From assembly GCF_938036805.1 (NCBI RefSeq), contig NZ_CALHWC010000116.1, positions 1-27,504 on the forward strand: a stretch of 27,504 nt of DNA. The letters are read 5' to 3'. This document shows positions 8,589-16,906 of this stretch, in pieces. Each line of letters begins with the position of its first letter. Position 1 is the first letter of the stretch. Both the position numbers and the translations under genes were made by a program. The stretch comes from an uncultured Streptococcus sp. (GTDB lineage Bacteria; Bacillota; Bacilli; Lactobacillales; Streptococcaceae). Below the pieces are notes generated by a model. It had not been told where the DNA came from. It did not search any database and saw only the letters and a list, made by a program, of their open reading frames with translations.

Positions 8589-8673
8589 GAAAATCTAATT
8601 TTGATGATGTTAAACCTCTTTGATACATTTCAGTGTCATTCTCATCGGTTTGCCTTGTCGAAATTAGATTTTC
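8589..8673. repeat. Imperfect inverted repeat between aroG and acpS
   Basis: Arms 8589-8604 and 8658-8673 (GAAAATCTAATTT core) are complementary over 16 positions with one mismatch. An inner AAACC/GGTTT pair near 8613 and 8647 can extend the stem. The preceding CATACTCTATGAAAATC resembles an intergenic repeat sequence frequent in streptococcal genomes, from memory. It has no clear T-run, so it is either a small repeat element or a structured leader/attenuator. No gene is supported in 8525-8722. Confidence 0.5.
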
Positions 8674-8722
8674 TTTCAATCTCCTTGGGAGAAGGGCGTT
8701 GCTTCGTATTCCTAATAGAAGT

Positions 8723-9085
8723 ATGATAAGAGGACACGGAATAGATATAGAGGAGATTTCCAGCATTGGTCGGGCCTACGAGAAGAATGCGCGCTTTGTT
8801 GAGAAAATCTTGACGGCTCAGGAGTTGGCTCGATTTGGCTCCTTAAAGGGCAAGCGCAAGCTGGAATATTTGGCGGGTCGCTGGTCAGCCAAGGAAGCCT
8901 TTGCCAAGGCTTGGGGGACCGGTATTGGCCCTGTGACTTTTCAGGATTTGGAAATTTTAAATGATGATAAGGGGGCGCCTTATTTTAGCAAGTCCCCCTT
9001 TGCTGGTTCGGTATGGCTATCAATCAGTCATGCTGGAAATCTGGTGACCGCCAGTGTGATTTTGGAGGAAGACAATGAAAGCTAG
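8723..9085 (+). CDS. acpS: Holo-acyl carrier protein synthase AcpS
   Basis: AcpS transfers 4'-phosphopantetheine from CoA to apo-ACP, activating fatty acid synthesis. The ATG at 8723 gives MIRGHGIDIEEI and a 120-residue protein, the normal family size. The Mg/CoA site residues are present: D8 in GIDIEE and E58 in RWSAKEAF; the SISHAGNLVTASVIL segment near the C-terminus is also typical. The frame stays open upstream to 8633 but those 30 residues are not AcpS-like. There is no strong SD at 8723. It overlaps alr by 11 nt, the typical acpS-alr arrangement, so the two are translationally coupled. Confidence 0.95.
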   Translation: MIRGHGIDIEEISSIGRAYEKNARFVEKILTAQELARFGSLKGKRKLEYLAGRWSAKEAFAKAWGTGIGPVTFQDLEILNDDKGAPYFSKSPFAGSVWLSISHAGNLVTASVILEEDNES

Positions 9086-10181
9086 TCTACATAGACCCAC
9101 TAAAGCAGTCATAGACCTGTCTGCTATTGCATTTAATATTGAGCAAATTGCGGCTCATATTCCCCAGTCGGTCCAGAAGTGGGCAGTAGTCAAGGCCAAT
9201 GCTTATGGACATGGTGCGGTTCCTGTCTCTCAGCATATTCAGCCGCTTGTAGATGGTTTTTGTGTATCTAATATTGACGAAGCCCTCGAACTACGAGAAG
9301 CTGGCATTGCTAAATCCATTCTTATTTTGGGTGTTTCTTCATTGGAGGCTGTGCCTTTAGCGATCCAGCAGCAGATTACCCTGACAGTGGCTAGCCTAGC
9401 TTGGTTGGAGGAGCTCTTGAACCAGCAAGCTGATCTGACGGGCTTGACTGTTCATATAAAGATTGATTCAGGCATGGGACGCATTGGCTTCCGTGATAGT
9501 CAAGAAGCCCAGCAAGCAATTAGCCGCTTGCAAGCAGCAGGAGCTGTGGTAGAAGGAATTTTTACTCATTTTGCAACTGCAGATGAATTAGATACAAGTC
9601 ATTTTGTAGCCCAATTAAATCGTTTTAAAGAGATTTTGAGTGAGTTAGCTTTCTTGCCGCCAGTTGTGCATGCTAGTAACTCTGCAACAACTCTTTGGCA
9701 TAGTGAAACGATTATGAATGCTGTTCGGCTGGGCGATATTATTTACGGATTGAATCCTAGCGGACGAGTGCTGGACCTGCCTTATGAGGTCAAACCAGCT
9801 CTGAGCTTAGAATCTGCTCTGGTTCACGTCAAAGAAATTCAAGCGGGCGCCCATGTCGGCTATGGGGCGACCTATACCAGTGATAGCCAGCAAATCATTG
9901 GAACGATTCCTCTGGGTTATGCCGATGGCTGGACCCGCGACATGCAGGGCTTTGATGTCTTGATCGATGGTCAGCGCTGTCCTATTGTCGGTCGGGTTTC
10001 TATGGATCAAATCACGGTACGTCTGCCTCGAGTCTATCCTTTGGGAACGCAGGTGGTCTTGATTGGCCAGAGTGGCGCCGAGCTTATCACAGCAACGGAT
10101 GTGGCAGAAAAGCGTGGTACGATTAACTATGAAGTGGTCTGCTTAATCAGCGATAGGGTACCGAGAGAGTATAAAAAGTAA
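9075..10181 (+). CDS. alr: Alanine racemase
   Basis: This PLP enzyme interconverts L- and D-alanine, supplying D-Ala for peptidoglycan and teichoic acid D-alanylation. The 368-residue protein has the PLP lysine K40 in VVKANAYGHG and the second catalytic base Y263 in VGYGATY, matching the residue numbers I recall for streptococcal Alr. GRVSMDQITVRL near residue 310 is another family motif. GGAGGA at 9064-9069, inside acpS, provides the ribosome-binding site. It sits between acpS and recG on one strand. Confidence 0.97.
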   Translation: MKASLHRPTKAVIDLSAIAFNIEQIAAHIPQSVQKWAVVKANAYGHGAVPVSQHIQPLVDGFCVSNIDEALELREAGIAKSILILGVSSLEAVPLAIQQQITLTVASLAWLEELLNQQADLTGLTVHIKIDSGMGRIGFRDSQEAQQAISRLQAAGAVVEGIFTHFATADELDTSHFVAQLNRFKEILSELAFLPPVVHASNSATTLWHSETIMNAVRLGDIIYGLNPSGRVLDLPYEVKPALSLESALVHVKEIQAGAHVGYGATYTSDSQQIIGTIPLGYADGWTRDMQGFDVLIDGQRCPIVGRVSMDQITVRLPRVYPLGTQVVLIGQSGAELITATDVAEKRGTINYEVVCLISDRVPREYKK

Positions 10182-10212
10182 AAGACAATCAAGAAGAAGG
10201 AAAGGAGACGGG

Positions 10213-12228
10213 ATGAATCTGCACCAGGCTTTGACGGCTCTGCCAGGAGTGGGGCCAAAATCGGCTGAAAAATTTAAAAAACTAGGCCTTGAGAGCCTGC
10301 AGGATCTCCTGCTCTATTTTCCTTTTCGCTATGAAGATTTTAAGAGTAAGAATGTCCTTGATTTAGAAGATGGAGAAAAGGCGGTCATTTCTGGGATCGT
10401 CGCGACTCCAGCTAATGTCCAGTATTATGGCTACAAGCGCAATCGCCTGCGTTTCACAATCAAGCAGGGAGAAGTCGCGATTGCAGTCAATTTTTTCAAT
10501 CAGCCTTATCTAGCAGATAAGATCGAACTGGGAGCGACGGTGGCTATTTTTGGTAAATGGGATAAAGCCAAGGCTAGTCTGACGGGGATGAAGGTGTTAG
10601 CTCAGGTTGAAGATGACTTGCAGCCAGTTTATCGAGTTGCCCAAGGGATTAGTCAGGCAAGTCTAGTCAAGCTGATTAAGGCGGCCTTTGACCAAGGTTT
10701 GGATCAGTTATTGGAGGAAAATCTCCCTCCTATCCTTCTGGATCGCTACCAGCTTTTGGGGCGTACTCAAGCTGTGAGGGCCATGCACTTTCCTAAGGAT
10801 TTGGCGGAATATAAGCAGGCCCTGCGTCGGGTCAAATTTGAAGAACTTTTTTATTTTCAGATGCAGCTGCAGGTTCTGAAGCATGAAACCAAGGATGTCA
10901 GCCAGGGACTGGCTATTCCTTGGCAGGAAAAAATGCTGGCTCAAAAGAAGGCTGAGCTGCCATTTTCTCTGACGGAAGCTCAGGAGCGAAGTCTGGAAGA
11001 AATTCTCGGTGATTTGCAATCGCCTGCCCACATGAACCGCCTCCTGCAGGGAGATGTTGGTAGTGGTAAGACCGTGGTGGCTGGTTTGGCCATGTATGCC
11101 GCCCATACGGCAGGCTATCAGTCGGCTTTGATGGTTCCGACAGAAATTTTGGCTGAACAGCATTTGGACAGTCTGACTCAGCTCTTTCCTGAGCTGAATT
11201 TGGCCCTCCTAACTGGTGGTATGAAAGCTGCTGAACGCAGAGAGACTTTAGCTGCCATAGAGTCGGGGCAAGTAGATATGGTGGTCGGCACCCATGCCTT
11301 GATTCAGGAAGGGGTCGTCTATCATCGACTGGGCTTGGTCATTATTGATGAGCAGCATCGTTTTGGGGTGGACCAGCGTCGGATTTTGCGGGAAAAGGGA
11401 AATAATCCAGACGTTCTCATGATGACAGCCACGCCTATTCCTCGGACTTTGGCCATTACTGCTTTTGGCGATATGGATGTCTCTATCATCGACCAGATGC
11501 CGGCTGGCCGCAAGCCCATCATTACTCGTTGGGTCAAGCATGAGCAGTTGGAAGTGGTCTTGGACTGGATGAAAAAAGAGCTGGCCAAGGGTGCCCAAGT
11601 CTACTTCATTTCTCCCTTGATTGAGGAATCCGAGGCTTTGGACTTGAAAAACGCGATTGCTCTAGAGGAAGAGCTCAAGGCCTACTTTGCCAATCAGGCT
11701 CAGGTGGCTCTCCTTCACGGTCGTATGAAAAATGACGAAAAAGAGGCCATTATGCAGGACTTCAAGGATGGGAAAACGGATATTCTAGTGTCAACTACAG
11801 TCATTGAAGTCGGCGTCAATGTTCCGAATGCGACTATCATGGTTATCATGGATGCCGACCGCTTCGGACTCAGCCAGCTTCATCAGCTGCGGGGACGAGT
11901 GGGTCGAGGAAATAAGCAGTCTTATGCCGTTCTAGTTGCCAATCCCAAGACGGAGTCTGGGAAGAAACGGATGAAAATCATGACTGAGACGACAGATGGT
12001 TTTGTTCTGGCTGAGGAAGACCTCAAGATGCGTGGTTCAGGTGAAATTTTTGGGACCCGTCAGTCTGGTATTCCAGAGTTTCAGGTGGCGGACATCGTGG
12101 AGGATTATCCCATTTTGGAAGAAGCGCGCAAGGTGGCTAGTCAAATCGTTGCCAATCCTAGCTGGCGGCAGGATGCCAATTGGCACCTAGTATCCCTGCA
12201 TCTAGAAAAACGCGATTATCTGGACTAG
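10213..12228 (+). CDS. recG: ATP-dependent DNA helicase RecG
   Basis: RecG remodels stalled replication forks and Holliday junctions. The 671-residue protein has the N-terminal wedge/OB-fold region (about 50-150), Walker A GDVGSGKT (280-287), motif II DEQH (379-382), MMTATPIPRTLA (motif III) and the second RecA fold with HGRMKNDEKE, STTVIEVGVNVPNA and QLRGRVGRG. The C-terminal segment MRGSGEIFGTRQSG belongs to the fork-binding TRG region. AAAGGAG (10200-10206) precedes the ATG. No clear terminator follows; the next 120 nt lead into a separate promoter. Confidence 0.97.
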   Translation: MNLHQALTALPGVGPKSAEKFKKLGLESLQDLLLYFPFRYEDFKSKNVLDLEDGEKAVISGIVATPANVQYYGYKRNRLRFTIKQGEVAIAVNFFNQPYLADKIELGATVAIFGKWDKAKASLTGMKVLAQVEDDLQPVYRVAQGISQASLVKLIKAAFDQGLDQLLEENLPPILLDRYQLLGRTQAVRAMHFPKDLAEYKQALRRVKFEELFYFQMQLQVLKHETKDVSQGLAIPWQEKMLAQKKAELPFSLTEAQERSLEEILGDLQSPAHMNRLLQGDVGSGKTVVAGLAMYAAHTAGYQSALMVPTEILAEQHLDSLTQLFPELNLALLTGGMKAAERRETLAAIESGQVDMVVGTHALIQEGVVYHRLGLVIIDEQHRFGVDQRRILREKGNNPDVLMMTATPIPRTLAITAFGDMDVSIIDQMPAGRKPIITRWVKHEQLEVVLDWMKKELAKGAQVYFISPLIEESEALDLKNAIALEEELKAYFANQAQVALLHGRMKNDEKEAIMQDFKDGKTDILVSTTVIEVGVNVPNATIMVIMDADRFGLSQLHQLRGRVGRGNKQSYAVLVANPKTESGKKRMKIMTETTDGFVLAEEDLKMRGSGEIFGTRQSGIPEFQVADIVEDYPILEEARKVASQIVANPSWRQDANWHLVSLHLEKRDYLD

Positions 12229-12294
12229 CGAAATAACATTCGATTAGATTTTGCTTTATACGTTTAAGCTTTCTGCAAGAAAATTCTAAGCCTT

Positions 12295-12317
12295 CCTTAA
12301 GCTTTAAGGCCTATAAT
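12295..12317 (+). promoter_or_regulatory. Promoter and dyad of the 25-residue peptide unit
   Basis: TATAAT at 12312-12317 is a good -10; the -35 at 17 bp is poor. A perfect 6-bp dyad, CCTTAA (12295-12300) and TTAAGG (12304-12309) around GCT, fills the spacer just before the -10, a typical position for an operator or for a site read by a regulator replacing -35 contacts. Confidence 0.5.
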
Positions 12318-12347
12318 AAAAGCATCAAAAGAAACGAGGTGGCAAAA

Positions 12348-12425
12348 ATGAAAGTAGCAGTTAAAGTAACCTATAAAAAAGAATTTAAACAGATGCGCCG
12401 CGTGAACAAGACTTATGGAATCTAA
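12348..12425 (+). CDS. Predicted 25-residue basic peptide, unrecognised
   Basis: An ATG at 12348 with SD GAGGTGG (12336-12342, 5-nt spacing) opens a 25-codon frame ending TAA at 12423. The peptide starts MKVAVKVTYKKEF and ends NKTYGI. It has six Lys and two Arg against one Glu and no hydrophobic segment, so it is not a signal peptide, membrane peptide or typical SHP/XIP pheromone. It lies between its own -10 element (12312) and a terminator (12451-12483), giving a predicted transcript of about 160 nt. I do not recognise the family. Alternatives are a leader peptide of pncB, a dual-function small RNA, or chance. The close promoter-SD-ORF-terminator spacing favours a real gene. Confidence 0.55.
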   Translation: MKVAVKVTYKKEFKQMRRVNKTYGI

Positions 12426-12450
12426 TATTCCAAGTGAAAGATAAAAGAAG

Positions 12451-12483
12451 ATACCTCCGGAAGAAATTCTGGAGGTATTTTGC
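12451..12483 (+). terminator. Terminator between the small peptide and pncB
   Basis: ATACCTCCGG (12451-12460) pairs with CTGGAGGTAT (12469-12478) over 10 bp including one G-T pair, with an 8-nt loop and a short T-run. Its 3' arm contains GGAGGT, and its 5' arm ACCTCC could instead pair with the peptide's own SD, so an attenuation role is conceivable. Confidence 0.72.
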
Positions 12484-12500
12484 TATTGAATCAAGGCTTT

Positions 12501-12527
12501 TTTACAATTTATGTTATAATATATAAT
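12501..12527 (+). promoter_or_regulatory. pncB promoter region
   Basis: TTTACA (12501-12506) is followed by two overlapping -10 candidates: TATAAT at 12515-12520 with an upstream TG (extended -10), and TATAAT at 12522-12527 at 15-bp spacing. Either would give a short leader before the AAAAGGAG SD and the ATG at 12552. Confidence 0.55.
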
Positions 12528-12551
12528 AACTATGATAAAAGGAGCTCAATT

Positions 12552-14012
12552 ATGTTTCCAGATGACAGTTTGACTTTACATACAGACTTATATCAAATCA
12601 ATATGATGCAGGTTTATTTCAACGAAGGTATCCATAATAAGCGTGCTGTTTTTGAAGTCTATTTTCGCAAGAATCCTTTTAATAATGGCTATGCCGTTTT
12701 TGCGGGCTTAGAGAGGATTGTGGCTTATCTGAATGATTTGACATTCAGTCAGACGGATTTGGACTATTTAGCGTCCTTGGGCTATAACGGAGCTTTCTTA
12801 GAGTATTTACGCGATTTCAAGATGCAGCTGACCGTGCGTTCTGCTAAAGAAGGAGATTTGGTTTTTGCCAATGAACCGATTGTTCAGGTCGAAGGGCCGC
12901 TGGCTCAATGTCAGTTGGTAGAAACAGCGATTTTAAATATCGTGAATTTCCAAACCTTGATTGCCACTAAGGCAGCTCGCATCCGCTCTGTGATCGAAGA
13001 TGAGCCGTTGATGGAGTTTGGTACCCGTCGTGCTCAGGAAATGGATGCGGCGATTTGGGGTACGCGGGCGGCCGTTATCGGTGGAGCCAATGGCACCAGC
13101 AATGTTCGGGCAGGTAAGCTCTTTGATATTCCCGTTCTAGGGACGCATGCCCATGCACTTGTGCAGGTTTATGGCAATGATTACGAGGCTTTCAAGGCTT
13201 ATGCAAGCACTCATCGGGATTGTGTGTTCTTGGTAGACACCTATGATACCCTTCGGATTGGGGTTCCTACGGCCATCCGTGTAGCGCGTGAATTTGGGGA
13301 TAAAATCAATTTCTTGGGCGTGCGGATCGATTCTGGAGACTTGGCCTATATTTCTAAAAAAGTTCGTCAGCAGTTAGATGAAGCGGGCTTCCCAAATGCT
13401 AAAATTTACGCTTCCAATGATTTGGATGAAAATACCATCCTCAACTTAAAAATGCAAAAGGCTAAGATTGATGTCTGGGGTGTGGGAACCAAGCTCATTA
13501 CAGCCTATGACCAGCCAGCTCTGGGTGCTGTTTACAAGATTGTCGCGATTGAAGATGAGAATGGGCACTTGCGCAATACCATTAAGCTCTCCAATAATGC
13601 TGAAAAGGTTTCGACTCCGGGCAAGAAGCAGGTTTGGCGGATTACCAGTCGTGAAAAAGGCAAGTCTGAGGGTGACTACATCACTTATGATGGAGTTGAC
13701 GTCACCCATCTGGCAGAGCTGGAGATGTTCCATCCGACTTATACTTATATTAACAAAACAGTTAAGAACTTTGATGCGGTGCCGCTCTTAGTAGATATTT
13801 ATAAAGAAGGCCAGCTCGTTTACGAGTTGCCGAGTCTGTCTGAGATTCAGGATTATGCCCGCCGAGAATTTGACAAACTCTGGGACGAATACAAACGGGT
13901 TCTCAATCCCCAAGATTATCCGGTCGATTTGGCGCGTGATATTTGGCAGGATAAGATGGACTTGATTGACCAGATGCGCAAGAAAGCCTACCAGACAGGA
14001 GCAGAAAAATGA
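12552..14012 (+). CDS. pncB: Nicotinate phosphoribosyltransferase
   Basis: It converts nicotinate and PRPP, with ATP, to nicotinate mononucleotide, the Preiss-Handler salvage step of NAD synthesis. The 486-residue protein starts MFPDDSLTLHTDLYQINM, contains EFGTRRAQ and GTHAHA (about 197-202, including the family's phosphorylatable histidine region), and the IDSGDLAYISK phosphate-binding segment. The frame extends upstream to 12480, but the ATG at 12552 is chosen for its AAAAGGAG SD and family N-terminus. The stop overlaps the nadE start by 4 nt (ATGA), so both salvage enzymes are coupled. Streptococci generally rely on exogenous niacin, which fits. Confidence 0.96.
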   Translation: MFPDDSLTLHTDLYQINMMQVYFNEGIHNKRAVFEVYFRKNPFNNGYAVFAGLERIVAYLNDLTFSQTDLDYLASLGYNGAFLEYLRDFKMQLTVRSAKEGDLVFANEPIVQVEGPLAQCQLVETAILNIVNFQTLIATKAARIRSVIEDEPLMEFGTRRAQEMDAAIWGTRAAVIGGANGTSNVRAGKLFDIPVLGTHAHALVQVYGNDYEAFKAYASTHRDCVFLVDTYDTLRIGVPTAIRVAREFGDKINFLGVRIDSGDLAYISKKVRQQLDEAGFPNAKIYASNDLDENTILNLKMQKAKIDVWGVGTKLITAYDQPALGAVYKIVAIEDENGHLRNTIKLSNNAEKVSTPGKKQVWRITSREKGKSEGDYITYDGVDVTHLAELEMFHPTYTYINKTVKNFDAVPLLVDIYKEGQLVYELPSLSEIQDYARREFDKLWDEYKRVLNPQDYPVDLARDIWQDKMDLIDQMRKKAYQTGAEK

Positions 14013-14833
14013 GCCTACAAGAAGAAATCATCCGCCAACTAGGCGTCAAACCAGTCATTGATCCAGAGGAAGAAATCCGCAAGACGGTGGACTTTCTCAA
14101 GGCCTATCTGAGAAAACATCCTTTTTTGAAAAGCTATGTTCTGGGCATTTCTGGTGGTCAAGACTCAACCTTGGCTGGTCGCTTGGCCCAGCTAGCCATA
14201 GAAGAAATGAGGGCTGAGACAGGAGATGGGAGCTATCGCTTTATCGCTGTCCGCCTGCCTTACGGCGTTCAAGCGGATGAAGACGATGCCCAAAAGGCCC
14301 TGACTTTCATCCAGCCTGATGTCAGTCTGACAGTCAATATCAAGGAATCCGCTGACGCCATGACAGCTGCAGTAGAGGCGACAGGTGCTAAAGTCTCTGA
14401 CTTTAACAAGGGCAATATCAAAGCGCGTAGCCGTATGATTGCCCAGTATGCTTTGGCTGGTTCATATAGCGGAGCTGTCATTGGGACCGACCACGCAGCA
14501 GAAAATGTTACGGCCTTTTTCACCAAGTTTGGGGATGGTGGAGCAGATATTGTGCCCCTTTATCGTCTCAATAAACGCCAAGGTAAGCAGCTTTTGGCCG
14601 CTTTAGGAGCGGATCCGGCTCTCTATGAGAAGGTTCCTACGGCTGACTTGGAAGAAGAAAAACCTGGAATTGCTGATGAAGTTGCTCTGGGTGTGACCTA
14701 TAATGAAATTGACGACTATCTCGAAGGCAAGTCCGTTTCGGCTCAAGCCCAAGAGACGATCGAGTCTTGGTGGCATAAGGGCCAGCACAAACGGCATTTG
14801 CCGATTACTATTTTTGATGAATTTTGGAAGTGA
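14009..14833 (+). CDS. nadE: NH3-dependent NAD+ synthetase
   Basis: It amidates nicotinate adenine dinucleotide to NAD+, the last step of the pathway begun by pncB. The 274-residue protein is of the short ammonia-dependent type, without a glutaminase domain. It has the PP-loop SGGQDS (48-53), the IGTDHAAE and FTKFGDGGADI segments, and PTADLEEEKPGIADE, which contacts the adenylate intermediate. Its ATG overlaps the pncB stop. NadD, the intervening enzyme, is not in this window. Confidence 0.97.
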   Translation: MSLQEEIIRQLGVKPVIDPEEEIRKTVDFLKAYLRKHPFLKSYVLGISGGQDSTLAGRLAQLAIEEMRAETGDGSYRFIAVRLPYGVQADEDDAQKALTFIQPDVSLTVNIKESADAMTAAVEATGAKVSDFNKGNIKARSRMIAQYALAGSYSGAVIGTDHAAENVTAFFTKFGDGGADIVPLYRLNKRQGKQLLAALGADPALYEKVPTADLEEEKPGIADEVALGVTYNEIDDYLEGKSVSAQAQETIESWWHKGQHKRHLPITIFDEFWK

Positions 14834-14880
14834 AAATCTCGATCGAAACTTTTTAGCCTGAGCTAAGAAACGAGGAAGCT

Positions 14881-15444
14881 ATGAAAAAGATAGGTACACA
14901 GTCCATTGAAACTAAACGTCTTTTACTAAGACCTTTTCTGGAATCGGATGCACAAGCTATGTATGACAACTGGGCTTCTCGTCCGGATAATTTGCTGCAT
15001 GTGACCTGGGATGCTCACGAGAGTCCTGAAGTCACCAAACAATCCATTGCTCGTTGGGCTGAGAATTATCAAAAAATGGATTTTTACAAGTGGGCCATCT
15101 GCCTGAAGGAAAAACCTGAACAAGTGATTGGTGATATTAGTGTGGTAGATAGAGATGAAGCAGTCAATGCTTGCGATGTCGGCTATATTTTAAGTAAAGA
15201 CTATTGGGGGCAAGGGCTGATGACAGAAGCTTTGAAAGCTGTTCTAAACTATCTCTTGCAAGATGCAGGATTCAATCGTGTCACAGCAAGATTTGTAACA
15301 GCCAATCCAGCTTCTGGGTGTGTCATGGCCAAAGCTGGCATGAGCTACGAAGGTACTTTCCGTCAGGCTGCATTTCATAAAGGAGAAGTCAAAGATTTTT
15401 CTGTCTATGGAATCCTAAAATCAGATTTAAAAAGAAAAAGTTAG
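14881..15444 (+). CDS. GNAT-family N-acetyltransferase, RimJ/RimL-like
   Basis: The 187-residue protein begins with ETKRLLLRPFLESDAQAMYDNW, the typical opening of RimJ/RimL-type GNAT enzymes. It has the acetyl-CoA-binding segment DVGYILSKDYWGQGLMTEAL (about 100-119) and the later NPASGCVMAKAGMSYEG motif. It transfers acetyl groups from acetyl-CoA to an amine; the substrate (ribosomal protein N-terminus, amino acid or small molecule) cannot be told. GAGGA (14872-14876) precedes the ATG. It lies 47 nt after nadE with no intervening terminator, so it may be read with pncB-nadE. Its stop codon lies inside the stem of the terminator. Confidence 0.88.
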   Translation: MKKIGTQSIETKRLLLRPFLESDAQAMYDNWASRPDNLLHVTWDAHESPEVTKQSIARWAENYQKMDFYKWAICLKEKPEQVIGDISVVDRDEAVNACDVGYILSKDYWGQGLMTEALKAVLNYLLQDAGFNRVTARFVTANPASGCVMAKAGMSYEGTFRQAAFHKGEVKDFSVYGILKSDLKRKS

Positions 15445-15461
15445 GCTTGCCTAACTTTTTT
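15435..15461 (+). terminator. Terminator overlapping the GNAT stop codon
   Basis: AAAAAGTTAGG (15435-15445) pairs with CCTAACTTTTT (15450-15460) around CTTG. The TAG stop (15442-15444) is inside the 5' arm, so translating ribosomes reach into the hairpin. Confidence 0.85.
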
Positions 15462-15463
15462 AC

Positions 15464-15491
15464 TTGCGCTCTTTTTTTAAAGTTCTATAAT
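15464..15491 (+). promoter_or_regulatory. pepC promoter
   Basis: TTGCGC (15464-15469), a 16-bp spacer and TATAAT (15486-15491). It begins only a few bases after the preceding terminator and leaves a leader of about 20 nt before the pepC ATG. Confidence 0.65.
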
Positions 15492-15517
15492 AGATGTATA
15501 ATGACAAGGAGGTTTCT

Positions 15518-16864
15518 ATGAATTCATTAAAACAAGATTTTACAGATAAGTTGTATGCTGCTTATGAGGCCAATCCCAAGTATGCAGCGATGGAAAATGC
15601 TATTAGTCATAATGGGCTCTTGACTTCTTTGGAAAAACGGACTGCTGCTGTAGAAAATGCACCTGTGTTCTCACTAGATCTCACTAAAGATAAGGTCAGT
15701 GACCAAAAAGCTTCTGGTCGTTGCTGGATGTTTGCAGCCCTCAATACCTTCCGCCACAAGATGATTGCGGGCTTTCAGTTGGAGGACTTTGAACTGTCTC
15801 AAGCTCATACCTTCTTTTGGGATAAGTATGAAAAATCCAACTGGTTCTTGGAGCAGGTTTTGGCAACGGCTGACCAAGAATTGACTAGTCGCAAGGTCAA
15901 GTTTCTCCTAGATACGCCTCAGCAGGATGGCGGTCAGTGGGATATGGTCGTGGCGCTTTTTGAGAAATACGGCGTCGTGCCTAAGTCAGTCTATCCAGAG
16001 TCAATTTCTTCCAGCAATAGCCGTGAGCTCAATCAGTTGCTCAATAAACTCTTGCGTCAGGATGCGCAAATCTTGCGTGAGCTGGCCCTGAATGGTGCGG
16101 ATGAAGCTAATCTACAAGCTAAGAAAGAAGCTTTGCTACAGGAAATTTTCAACTTCTTAGCGATGTCGTTGGGCTTACCTCCTCGGAAATTTGACTTTGC
16201 ATATAGAGATAAGGATGGTAATTACCATAGGGAAGCTGATTTGACTCCGCAGGCCTTTTACCAAAAATATGTAGACCTCAAGCTGGATGACTATGTGTCA
16301 ATTATCAATGCGCCAACAGCGGATAAACCTTATGGCAAGTCTTACACAGTCGAGATGTTGGGCAATGTAGTCGGCGGTAAACCTGTTCGCTATTTGAATG
16401 TAGAAATGAAACGTCTCAAGGAATTAGCTATCGCTCAGATGCAGGCTGGTGAGACTGTTTGGTTTGGCTCTGATGTGGGTCAGTCCAGCAATCGCAAGGC
16501 TGGTATCATGGAAGCAGGTATGCATGATTTAACCTCTAGTATGGATATTCAGTTGACCCAAGATAAGGCAGGTCGTCTCGATTATAGCGAAAGCCTCATG
16601 ACTCATGCCATGGTACTGGCTGGAGTAGACTTGGATGAAAAGGGTCAAGCTAAAAAATGGAAGGTAGAAAATTCTTGGGGAGAAAAGGTTGGAGATAAGG
16701 GATACTTTGTCGCTAGCGACGCTTGGATGGATGAGTATACTTACCAAATTGTAGTCAGAAAAGAATTCTTGACTCCAGAAGAGTTGGCAGCCTACAATGT
16801 TGATCCAATTGTCCTAGCACCGTGGGATCCAATGGGAGCTCTTGCTAGTGGCGAAATGATTTGA
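15518..16864 (+). CDS. pepC: Aminopeptidase C (bleomycin hydrolase family)
   Basis: PepC is a cytoplasmic papain-like cysteine aminopeptidase (peptidase C1B) that trims peptides, usually as a hexamer. The catalytic triad is visible: C69 in SGRCWMFAALN, H363 in LMTHAMVLAG and N385 in VENSWGEK. The length, 448 residues, is about the family norm. The ATG at 15518 is used because AAGGAGG (15506-15512) fits it and MNSLKQDFTDKL is the family N-terminus; the upstream in-frame start at 15494 would precede the SD. It is a single gene between two terminators and convergent with pbp1A. Confidence 0.96.
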   Translation: MNSLKQDFTDKLYAAYEANPKYAAMENAISHNGLLTSLEKRTAAVENAPVFSLDLTKDKVSDQKASGRCWMFAALNTFRHKMIAGFQLEDFELSQAHTFFWDKYEKSNWFLEQVLATADQELTSRKVKFLLDTPQQDGGQWDMVVALFEKYGVVPKSVYPESISSSNSRELNQLLNKLLRQDAQILRELALNGADEANLQAKKEALLQEIFNFLAMSLGLPPRKFDFAYRDKDGNYHREADLTPQAFYQKYVDLKLDDYVSIINAPTADKPYGKSYTVEMLGNVVGGKPVRYLNVEMKRLKELAIAQMQAGETVWFGSDVGQSSNRKAGIMEAGMHDLTSSMDIQLTQDKAGRLDYSESLMTHAMVLAGVDLDEKGQAKKWKVENSWGEKVGDKGYFVASDAWMDEYTYQIVVRKEFLTPEELAAYNVDPIVLAPWDPMGALASGEMI

Positions 16865-16906
16865 TAGGATAAGCAATTGCAGAAAGCTATTGATTTATTT
16901 AAACAT

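Noticed and set aside
8633..8722. A 30-residue N-terminal extension of AcpS
   Set aside because: The extension is unlike AcpS, and the MIRGHGIDIEE start gives the normal family length; the extension overlaps the hairpin repeat.
12480..12551. TTG start for pncB with GGAGGT 3 nt upstream
   Set aside because: The GGAGGT belongs to a terminator arm, the extension covers the promoter, and the ATG at 12552 has a better SD and the family N-terminus.
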